Made by a program: the position numbers and the translations under genes. A model generated the notes under the pieces. The model searched no databases. It was not told the DNA's origin and saw only the letters and a list, made by a program, of their open reading frames with translations. A DNA stretch of 21,669 nt, taken from positions 1 to 21,669 of the IMG/VR virus record IMGVR_UViG_3300032156_001313. The stretch is one strand, 5' to 3'. This DNA is from a virus. Positions 7,318 to 14,318 of this stretch are shown here, piece after piece. The stretch's first letter is position 1; each line of letters starts with the position of its first letter.

Positions 7318-8520
7318 TTACCTCCAGTTGATACTGTCTTTTTCGCATTGCTGGCTTGCTTCCAACAATGCCTTTGTTGTTAGGGGACCTAGGATACCAT
7401 CGACTTTCAATTCAGTCTCTGGAGCAAGATCCATTTTTTTGTGGTTCCAAGCTGCCTGGAACATTTGCACTGCTTGTTTGAACGCACGGTCATAGATTGT
7501 CGTAGCCCCACTCGTGAAGCCGAGATTATCTAAGTGGGGTTTTGCTTCTACCACAGAGAGAACGTACTTTTCGTAGTCTACTTCATCTTCATCGTGTGTA
7601 GGGCTCTTTACGCCGTATTCAGGGCTGTCCTCGTTCTTTTCGAAAGCATTCGAATGGTCTTCCAACTTCTCTGGCTTGCCAAGCGGAGAATTTTCAAAAC
7701 TTTGAACGATATGCAGTTGGTTAACAGGGAACATTCCTTCGTTAAAGGCACCAGCGTTACATTCCTCGAAGGGCCACAGTGGACCCATATCGGATTTGCC
7801 TGTGCGCCAATCAGAATGCTGAGACATACGCAACGGAGAGATGCGCTCTCCAAGGGCCATTTTTACCAGTCTCTTAATGAGTATGTTGTTAAGGATTTGG
7901 TCGAGAGTAAAAGGTTGGAGGTACTCAGCGCCTTTGTATGGGGGAGTAACTGCCGTAGGCGGGAGTTCGTTGAGCAGATTAAGAGGAACCTCTCCCGCCC
8001 AATACGCCCAATTTCCCCTATCATTCCTATGGAGTCGACCAGCGTTGACTGTTTCGATGCTGATACCGTCTCTGTTCTTTCGAGGTTCGTGCCAAGCTCC
8101 ATTAACCAAAGATACGAGGTAGAGAGGGTCTCCGTGATGGTCTTGAACGAAGTGAGTTGACGCTCCGTTAAATTTGCCATTAGAATTCTTTCTGGAACTA
8201 AACCAATTCACCGTTGACCACGCGTTTATGCCAGCGGTGTAATGGTCCACCCACCAAAGGTCCTGTACGTTCGTGAGAATATCTTTATAACACTGCTGTG
8301 TAGGAAAGAATTTCTCTAGCCCTTTAGCCTGGATACGTTGATGGGAATAAACGAATAAATCATTTAGAACTTTTTGAGCGTCTTCAGCTTTTAGAACTTT
8401 TCCGTTTCCCACTTTTTCCCACGCGAGCAAGAAACGCTGGTGTGCTGCGTCTCCTGTGAGCTTGACGAGGGACCAAAAGTCCTTTGGAGCCATGGTGTTA
8501 TAGTTCACAATGAAGGTCAT
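7318..8520 (-). CDS. Endolysin: N-acetylmuramoyl-L-alanine amidase with C-terminal peptidoglycan-binding domain
   Basis: A 400-residue protein. Residues about 75-260 are an Amidase_2 (PGRP-like) zinc amidase: H93 in WWVDHYTAG is the first ligand, and H235 (QHSDW) with D244 (KSDMGP) give the other two. The segment WHEPRKNRDGISIE at 143-156 matches the substrate-cleft region of this family. A charged linker (about 280-320) leads to a PG_binding_1-like domain at 326-390, ending with VDGILGPLTTKALLEA. The enzyme should cleave the amide bond between N-acetylmuramic acid and L-alanine in cell-wall peptidoglycan at lysis. No signal peptide is visible, so export would need a holin, which is not identified here. 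The ATG overlaps the stop of the upstream nuclease as ATGA, with AGAGG just ahead. The first 75 residues are of unknown role. Confidence 0.9.
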   Translation of the reverse strand: MTFIVNYNTMAPKDFWSLVKLTGDAAHQRFLLAWEKVGNGKVLKAEDAQKVLNDLFVYSHQRIQAKGLEKFFPTQQCYKDILTNVQDLWWVDHYTAGINAWSTVNWFSSRKNSNGKFNGASTHFVQDHHGDPLYLVSLVNGAWHEPRKNRDGISIETVNAGRLHRNDRGNWAYWAGEVPLNLLNELPPTAVTPPYKGAEYLQPFTLDQILNNILIKRLVKMALGERISPLRMSQHSDWRTGKSDMGPLWPFEECNAGAFNEGMFPVNQLHIVQSFENSPLGKPEKLEDHSNAFEKNEDSPEYGVKSPTHDEDEVDYEKYVLSVVEAKPHLDNLGFTSGATTIYDRAFKQAVQMFQAAWNHKKMDLAPETELKVDGILGPLTTKALLEASQQCEKDSINWR

Positions 8521-9386
8521 TTTTTACCTCTACACCTTGAGTAGTACCCACAATACTTTTCGTTACACCCCCAAGATGTCGGGTCACATCGAGGAAAGTA
8601 ACCTTTTTTTATCATATCTGAAATCTCTTCAACATCTTCGATTAAACATTTCATGTCGAACGCGTCTCTTACTGACCTCTCCTGCTCGTATTTTGTCCCT
8701 GATTTACCCTCAATTAAGAAATCGATTCTAACTCGACTCGTGCCTTCTGCAAGAGCATAAAACGTTAACTGAGGCGTAAATCGTACTTTTTGTTCTGGCC
8801 ATCTTTTCATTGTGGTCTTCAGGTCTGAAACAACTTCAACGAGGCGAGGGTTGTCGGGGTCGTTTTCAAGAGACATATCCGTATCTTGTACGCGGTCGAC
8901 GAGGTCTATGACGCCACGAACAGGTACGGTCCCTACCTTGATTGCGAAAGTCTTTTCAGCATGGACAGGTTTGATGCGAGGGACAGCATACCGGTAATAA
9001 GTAGCATACCCGTTGATAGCTGAATCTTTAACCACGCCTTTAGCTTGTCCGTCCCAATTTTCGATGAAAATCGATTCTGAATCAAAACATTTTGCGACGC
9101 TTTCTGCCCCCTCGTCGAAGTTTACAGGGTTACCTGTCTCAATCATACTTCGATGAATTACCTCAGCTCCCTTATGTATCGCTGTGCCCTTGACCATTGA
9201 AACACCTGGTGGGTCCACCAACTCCTGCACATAACGATACTCATATTGGCGTGGGCAACGTTGGTACATACTGACCTGAGAGGGCGACATGACTCCTCGA
9301 GGTAGGCCCTCGTCAAGAAATCCATCGGGATACTCAAATCTTCTTTCAGATACACGTTCTTCTTTGACATTGTCTTCTTCCGACAT
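8517..9386 (-). CDS. Second PD-(D/E)XK nuclease with predicted iron-sulfur cluster (Cas4/AddB/RecB-like)
   Basis: A 289-residue protein with the same architecture as the nuclease at 2291 but low apparent similarity to it. It has MSPSQVSMYQRCPRQYEYRY (C44), GTAIHKGAE (H71), VRGVIDLVD (D161), VSDLKTT (D188, K190) and Q206-x3-Y210 in PQLTFYAL. At the end C274-x4-C279-x5-C285 completes, with C44, a four-Cys set typical of AddB/Cas4 [4Fe-4S] nucleases. A disordered acidic head of about 30 residues precedes the domain. It probably resects or trims DNA ends, and the SNF2 motor encoded two genes upstream may be a partner (inference). The start has AAGGAG 6 bases before the ATG. The stop overlaps the endolysin start. 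Confidence 0.85.
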   Translation of the reverse strand: MSEEDNVKEERVSERRFEYPDGFLDEGLPRGVMSPSQVSMYQRCPRQYEYRYVQELVDPPGVSMVKGTAIHKGAEVIHRSMIETGNPVNFDEGAESVAKCFDSESIFIENWDGQAKGVVKDSAINGYATYYRYAVPRIKPVHAEKTFAIKVGTVPVRGVIDLVDRVQDTDMSLENDPDNPRLVEVVSDLKTTMKRWPEQKVRFTPQLTFYALAEGTSRVRIDFLIEGKSGTKYEQERSVRDAFDMKCLIEDVEEISDMIKKGYFPRCDPTSWGCNEKYCGYYSRCRGKK

Positions 9387-9418
9387 GGTTGCTCCTTGGG
9401 TGTTTTACGGCGTAAGTA

Positions 9419-9784
9419 CTAGCGGATTTTGCTGAGAATTTCCTGCATGAACCCGACTGGGAAGTCTTTGGATTCTTCCGGAAGGACTTGCGCGAGCTGT
9501 TGGCTGACTTTTATGACTTCATCGAAATTGTCGTCAGGTTCGACGGAGGGTGTGATGGGTTCTTCTTTTACCACAGGAGATAGTCGTATCGTGGGTAGCG
9601 TTTGGACTATGGGTTGTGAGACCGCTCTTATTTCTTGGGCTGCTTTGGTTAATGTCTCGATAGAGACCTCGGTTAACGTGATACAGTCATCCTCCGTGAA
9701 GCAGATATTTTCAGCTGATATCGTACAGCCCAGAGCTTTACCTAAAAGTTGTGCGAGTTCTTGCAAGTCAAAAGTGATATTCAT
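9419..9784 (-). CDS. Hypothetical 121-aa acidic protein
   Basis: An unrecognised small protein. The N-terminal part (MNITFDLQELAQLLGKALG) looks like an amphipathic helix. The middle (about 65-85) is Pro-rich and probably flexible, and the C-terminus is a predicted helix (DNFDEVIKVSQQLAQVL). There are two Cys (C20, C28) but no metal-binding pair. It starts 5 bases after the SNF2 gene; AAAGGAG lies 8 bases before the ATG and overlaps that gene's stop. An adaptor between operon proteins is possible, but nothing in the sequence shows it. Confidence 0.65.
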   Translation of the reverse strand: MNITFDLQELAQLLGKALGCTISAENICFTEDDCITLTEVSIETLTKAAQEIRAVSQPIVQTLPTIRLSPVVKEEPITPSVEPDDNFDEVIKVSQQLAQVLPEESKDFPVGFMQEILSKIR

Positions 9785-9789
9785 ATTGC

Positions 9790-11877
9790 TTACTCCTTTG
9801 TAGCTACAGTACCTTTTTGCGGTGTTGTGGGCAACAGTGTTGGGCGTGTTACCATTCTGTCTGCGGAAGCAGAATACTTACATAATGTTGACCAAGGTTC
9901 TATTTCTTTAGATATACACAGCGAATAATTCTCACAGAGAAGACAGTCCATTTTTGTCGTTAGCATTTTTCCAATGTCTTGACGGTTGGACAGAGCTATG
10001 AGTTGTTGTTGCTCCACGGTATGCGCTCCAACTAAGCGATAAACCACTGTTTTCTCTTTTTGACCAATACGGAAGTTACGAGCTCGGGATTGAAACCAAG
10101 CATCAGGAGACCAAGGACGGCTGTAATAAATTGAGTATTGTGCGGCAGTAAGCGTGATTGCTATGCCTGTGTTAACTTGGCCTAAATAAACACGGGTATA
10201 TTTTCCATTTTGAAAAAGGTCTTCAAAATGTTTTATATGCTTAGTATTAGACCCATCAACACGAACATAACTATATTTGCACCGTTTCAATAAATCTTCG
10301 ATATGATTGAGTTCGGCAGAAAAATGTGCCCATATAATAACCTTATTCTTTTCATTATTTAGTATGTCTTCAAGCAGGTCTTCTAGCGCATTCAACTTAG
10401 GATTTTGCTTATAAACTATCACAGGAGGTATTGGTTCTGTTTTTAATGCATCTTTAATACATTCAATGTCTCCAGGAATTATACCAGCTTCAAAACAAAC
10501 TTGTAACGAGGGACAGCGGTCACAGGAGGCAGTTTTATCTTCTTTTGGTGTGTAATAAAAACCACTACAAATCTGTAACAATTTGTTAATTCGAATTGAA
10601 CCTTGAGATAAATCTATCTTGCCTCCTTCTCCTTCCAAAGAAAATTCTTTGACTGCTTTGTTATAATCCTTTGTTTGTTCCGCGCTTAAGTAATATAAAA
10701 GGTCTTGGTCTCGTTGCTTTGGTAATTGAATGCAGTCTAACAATTTACGTTCGCTTGAAACAGAATTAACACGTGCATTTATGATGTGTAAATTTTTATA
10801 CCCCGTTACAACATGTTCATTCCATTTAGCATGTTCACAGAATTTTCGAATAAAGGAAAACCATTGTTCAGGCATTAGGGCGGGATGAAGAATTTTTAGC
10901 TGTGAGTAGAAATCTCGTGGGTCTCCGATAGTAGGTGTTCCAGACAGCATATAACGTCGAGTGGCTTTTTCGGATAAGAGTGTAATGATTTTAGTCCTTT
11001 GACTCTTTATACTTTTTACTCTATGTGCCTCATCGAGGACTAAAACTTTGAAATCTAAAGAAGAGAGAAATGGAGGAGTTGTACCAACGATTTTAGTTAT
11101 TTCCTCGTCGATCTGTTTTGCTGTTAACTTTCCGGCGTAATATGAGGACAAGTAATAAACTTGCTGTTTTTCGTCTGAGAGAGTCGCAATTTTATCTATT
11201 ATATGCATATGCGTAGGTGTACTACCCATACGCTCTTTCTTCCTTAGTTCAGCAGCTGAAGAACATAGAACAGGGACACCATAAAGACGAGCAGTATCGT
11301 AAGACACAATAACGATATCTTTATTAAAGGCTTCAATAATTTTCTTTTCTTTTTGTTTGGCTGTACCTGTGACGGAGATAGTAGATAGCCTACCGGAAGA
11401 ATGTATATCGGTTTCTCGTATCCAAGTGTCAACTGCAATAAGTGGACAAATAACAAGAGCTTTTTCTCGTAGATATTGCAAGGCGTCAATAACAACCTTC
11501 GTCTTTCCCGTCCCCATCTCCCATCTGAGGTACCAGCGATAATATGTAAGTAATTCTGCGGTTCCGACAATTTGATGCTCGTAGCTATCGTATTTTCCGC
11601 CCGTAGGATGCTCATGGACGAAAGTAGTCCAGTACTCCAAGGATTTCCCATTATCTTTAGCTTTCTGTTCTTCTTCAGGTAAAAGAGCGTCTTTATCTAT
11701 TTCCTTAATATCACGTATAACATTAGCTAAAAAAGGAGGGTATCCTGGAAATATCCACGCCTTGTGTGTTGTAGCGTATTGACTTCCAAACACACGTCCC
11801 CAAGAGTCATGCGGTCCTCCTCGCACAAAGAATGCAGGTGTTCCACCGATTTTGATGAATTTCATTTTGTTTTCCAC
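9790..11877 (-). CDS. SNF2-family superfamily 2 helicase/translocase with two Cys clusters
   Basis: Taking the GTG at 11877 (AAAGGA 7 bases upstream), the protein has 695 residues; an ATG at 11865 is the alternative. Helicase motifs are complete: MGTGKT at 121-126, DEAH at 282-285, SGTP at 312-315, the motif V region LGQVNTGIAITLTAAQ at 565-580 and QSRARNFRIGQ at 596-606, a SNF2-type motif VI. Such enzymes use ATP to translocate on duplex DNA and remodel bound proteins. Two extra cysteine clusters are present: C452-x2-C455-x5-C461 with C473 between the RecA lobes, and C645-x2-C648-x5-C654 with C666 after the motor. These could bind zinc or iron-sulfur. It is the first gene of an eight-gene minus-strand operon, and its start lies 32 bases from the divergent portal gene. 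Its AT content is among the highest in the window. Confidence 0.9.
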   Translation of the reverse strand: MENKMKFIKIGGTPAFFVRGGPHDSWGRVFGSQYATTHKAWIFPGYPPFLANVIRDIKEIDKDALLPEEEQKAKDNGKSLEYWTTFVHEHPTGGKYDSYEHQIVGTAELLTYYRWYLRWEMGTGKTKVVIDALQYLREKALVICPLIAVDTWIRETDIHSSGRLSTISVTGTAKQKEKKIIEAFNKDIVIVSYDTARLYGVPVLCSSAAELRKKERMGSTPTHMHIIDKIATLSDEKQQVYYLSSYYAGKLTAKQIDEEITKIVGTTPPFLSSLDFKVLVLDEAHRVKSIKSQRTKIITLLSEKATRRYMLSGTPTIGDPRDFYSQLKILHPALMPEQWFSFIRKFCEHAKWNEHVVTGYKNLHIINARVNSVSSERKLLDCIQLPKQRDQDLLYYLSAEQTKDYNKAVKEFSLEGEGGKIDLSQGSIRINKLLQICSGFYYTPKEDKTASCDRCPSLQVCFEAGIIPGDIECIKDALKTEPIPPVIVYKQNPKLNALEDLLEDILNNEKNKVIIWAHFSAELNHIEDLLKRCKYSYVRVDGSNTKHIKHFEDLFQNGKYTRVYLGQVNTGIAITLTAAQYSIYYSRPWSPDAWFQSRARNFRIGQKEKTVVYRLVGAHTVEQQQLIALSNRQDIGKMLTTKMDCLLCENYSLCISKEIEPWSTLCKYSASADRMVTRPTLLPTTPQKGTVATKE

Positions 11878-11909
11878 TACACTATCCTTTCTAAAGACTG
11901 GAGGTCTTG

Positions 11910-13634
11910 ATGACGACTGATACCATGAGGTTGTTCGACCCCTACCACGGGGGCATGGATGGGACGCATTCAAATCCTTACTATCAGTACTCGCAGCTCT
12001 ACACGCCGAAACGGCTCAAAGAACTGTTCGTCTGGTGTGAGTATCTCTTCTACCAAAGTCCTCATATATTTGCGGCTTTGCGTAAATTCGGCGAATACCC
12101 AATCACCAAGATTACGTATGAAACGGTCAACGAACACCTCAAGCAGCGGCATAAAGATTTGTTGGAGAAAACTCTCCGCGTAAGGGAGTTTCTTATTAAA
12201 GCTTCTTTAGACAAACATGTCTACGGTAATAGCTTTGTTTCTATGTACCAACCTTTTGTTCGGTACTTGAAATGCACGAAATGCGGGGCTCTCACTAACA
12301 TCAAAAACACTTCATATACCTTTGATGTTACCAATCTAAAGTTCACCTACTCCTGCCAGTCTTGCAAAAGTAAAGTCACAGTCTCTGAAGACCAAATTGA
12401 AGATAGAAAGTTACTCCTCAGTAAGGGAATTAATTTCATTCGTTGGGACGCCAAAGATATAGATATTGACCACAATCCTTTAACTGGTGAATCCGAATAC
12501 TATTATAAAATCCCACAGCAAGTTGTGAGTCGTGTCAATTCGGGGCATAAAACGTTGATTGATACGATGCCTATTGGCTTCTTGAAAGCCATTAAGGCAC
12601 GTAAACCTTTTAAGTTTGCACGAGACGCTATTTTCCATATGAAGGTTGGAGCTCCTGCTGGCATAAATCCTCAGTGGGGATTGCCTCCTATCTTAGCGGC
12701 GTTGGAACGCTTTCACTTCACACAGATTCTGAGAAAGGCTAACGAGGCGATTGCGCTTGATTATTTGGTACCATTCCGTGTTCTCCACCCTTCTCAATCA
12801 TCTGGAGTCGCTGACCCCGTACAGCAAATTAGCCTCACGAAGTGGAAAGACGAGCTCGACCTCAACCTTCGATTACACCGTAAAGATCCCCTACATATCA
12901 TGTACGCCCCAATCCCGGTGGGCATGGTTCAAATTGGTGGTCAAGGACGCGCACTGCTCACCTTGGGAGAGATTCAAGAAGCTGAGAAGAGTATCGTAGC
13001 TACACTAGGAATTCCTATGGAGTTCTTGTATGGAGGACTCACTGGGCGAGGAATGGAAGCCACTCTTAGGATGATTGAGAATCAGCTCTCAACACACATT
13101 GCGGACATCGTTGACCTTATGCAGTGGATTGATGATAAGTGCTCAGAATTCCTTGGTTGGGAAAAAATAACTCTTGGTCTTACACCCTTTCGTATGGTGG
13201 ATGATTTTGAGAAACAACAACTCATTTATAACGTGTGGCAGTCTGGTAAACAGACAGGTTCACAGGTTATTTCAGACACTACGATGTGTGAAATTTTCGA
13301 GATAGACCCTCTCCGAGAAGAGACACGTATTAAAGAAGAGACCTTACGCGGTGTTCGTATTAGTAATTCTTTGCAGATTGAGATGCAAAAGCAGCAAAAC
13401 AACCTCGCTCAGCAATCTCAGCAAGAGGCGTTGCAAGGTCCATCAAATTATAACCAGCAACAGGTTATAGCTAATGCGGACCAAATTGTTAATGAGTTAT
13501 CCCAAATGGAATACGGCGCTAAAAAGAGTCGTTTACACCAGCTTCAAGTCGAAGACTTTGTGTTGTATTCTGTAGTAGTTCAACGAATGGAACTACAGAA
13601 CCGACAACAGACACAACAAGGTCAAGGGATGTAA
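11910..13634 (+). CDS. Phage portal protein with zinc-ribbon insertion
   Basis: A 574-residue protein. The start is the ATG with GGAGG 5 bases upstream (11900-11904). Portal-like features are KASLDKHVYGNSFVSMYQPF (97-116), the helical PPILAALERFHFTQILRKAN segment and GIPMEFLYGGLTGRG followed by a long helix, a layout common to tailed-phage portals of about 500-600 residues. A zinc ribbon, C122-x2-C125 with C149-x2-C152, interrupts the wing region directly after the HVYGNSF strand. The C-terminal 85 residues are Gln-rich, as in some portal crown or barrel tails. Portals form the dodecameric channel through which DNA enters and leaves the capsid. It heads the plus-strand cluster; the next gene begins immediately after its stop. 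No terminase or capsid gene is in the window to confirm the assignment, which rests on pattern and length. Confidence 0.75.
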   Translation: MTTDTMRLFDPYHGGMDGTHSNPYYQYSQLYTPKRLKELFVWCEYLFYQSPHIFAALRKFGEYPITKITYETVNEHLKQRHKDLLEKTLRVREFLIKASLDKHVYGNSFVSMYQPFVRYLKCTKCGALTNIKNTSYTFDVTNLKFTYSCQSCKSKVTVSEDQIEDRKLLLSKGINFIRWDAKDIDIDHNPLTGESEYYYKIPQQVVSRVNSGHKTLIDTMPIGFLKAIKARKPFKFARDAIFHMKVGAPAGINPQWGLPPILAALERFHFTQILRKANEAIALDYLVPFRVLHPSQSSGVADPVQQISLTKWKDELDLNLRLHRKDPLHIMYAPIPVGMVQIGGQGRALLTLGEIQEAEKSIVATLGIPMEFLYGGLTGRGMEATLRMIENQLSTHIADIVDLMQWIDDKCSEFLGWEKITLGLTPFRMVDDFEKQQLIYNVWQSGKQTGSQVISDTTMCEIFEIDPLREETRIKEETLRGVRISNSLQIEMQKQQNNLAQQSQQEALQGPSNYNQQQVIANADQIVNELSQMEYGAKKSRLHQLQVEDFVLYSVVVQRMELQNRQQTQQGQGM

Positions 13635-14210
13635 ATGAACGAGTTCAATTCTGTGCTTCAATCGCTACAACCACAGCCAAAAGAATTTACAAACGTCTTT
13701 GGTGATAATAAAGGCGGTAACCTTATTAGCCCAAAGACAGCTCCAGAGCACATAGCTGACCCATTAAAGGTTTTGTATTTTTCAAAGGTATTTGTAATCT
13801 GGCAACCTTATGGTGCTTGCCCTCAATGCCATGCTTCTTTCAATTCGGGAGAGTTGGTCCTTCCAGAAGATTCTGTGTATACGTGCCCTCATACAAATAA
13901 TCACGAATACGAAGAGACTATTAATCTCTGTCTTTCTGGCAAGGCGTTGCTGCAGAAACAAGATTTTGTAGACCAGAAAGATGGGACACGTATTGCTCAT
14001 GTTATGTGGCTCATAGTTGACCCTAAGTATGTTGAAGAGCTCAAGAAGAAAAAAGAAGACGCAGCAAAAGATAAAGTATATCCGCCTAACCCGGCTAAAG
14101 TATTCGCGGAAGAAGAGCAGAAATTAAATGCAGGGTCTGTGACAGCTGAATCCACAGACCCTGCCGGAACACAAGTTGAGGCCCTTACAGAAGAAGGAAC
14201 AAGGCTATAA
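13635..14210 (+). CDS. Hypothetical 191-aa Cys/His (probable zinc-binding) protein
   Basis: The ATG follows the portal stop codon without a gap, with AAGGGA just ahead, so it is translated from the same message. Residues 40-125 form a compact domain with C62-x2-C65-H66 and C84-x-H86, H90 and C99, enough ligands for one zinc site. Flanking strands (KVLYFSKVFVIWQPYG, IAHVMWLIVDPKYVEEL) suggest a small beta-rich fold. The C-terminal third is charged, then low-complexity (Thr, Glu, Ala). The family is not recognised. Its position between portal and RNA polymerase could mean a virion or a transcription role, and the sequence does not decide. Confidence 0.7.
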   Translation: MNEFNSVLQSLQPQPKEFTNVFGDNKGGNLISPKTAPEHIADPLKVLYFSKVFVIWQPYGACPQCHASFNSGELVLPEDSVYTCPHTNNHEYEETINLCLSGKALLQKQDFVDQKDGTRIAHVMWLIVDPKYVEELKKKKEDAAKDKVYPPNPAKVFAEEEQKLNAGSVTAESTDPAGTQVEALTEEGTRL

Positions 14211-14251
14211 TCGCCAAAGTATCCTCCTTTCTTCCCCCATTAAAGGTCTCT

Positions 14252-14273
14252 TGAGATGACTTTCTGCATCTCA
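14252..14273 (+). repeat. Perfect inverted repeat in the leader of the RNA polymerase gene
   Basis: TGAGATG and CATCTCA form a 7-base-pair stem with an 8-base loop, centred about 57 bases before the polymerase start codon in a 108-base intergenic stretch. There is no U-run after the stem, so it is not a normal rho-independent terminator. It could be an operator, a processing site or chance. No convincing promoter boxes were found around it. Confidence 0.4.
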
Positions 14274-14318
14274 TAGACTTATAACAAAGCTTCTCTTCAT
14301 TTTTTGAAAAGGATGTAC

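Noticed and set aside
6651-7331. 226-codon open frame on the plus strand
   Set aside because: It crosses three minus-strand genes that have good ribosome sites and metal-binding motifs; its Ser/Leu/Arg-rich product looks like an antisense shadow.
7313-7348. Upstream ATG at 7348 for the 139-aa protein
   Set aside because: It lies inside the endolysin gene and lacks a ribosome site; the ATG at 7312 has GGAGG at good spacing.
7534-8160. 208-codon plus-strand frame opposite the endolysin
   Set aside because: The minus strand encodes a clear amidase with zinc ligands over the same bases.
11878-11973. Longer SNF2 reading frame starting with ATG at 11973
   Set aside because: It would overlap the portal coding region, its first residues look like translated antisense, and the GTG at 11877 has a well-spaced ribosome site.
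14304-14318. TTG at 14304 and ATG at 14313 as RNA polymerase starts
   Set aside because: AAAAGG at 14307-14312 would overlap or touch these starts; it is correctly spaced only for the ATG at 14319.
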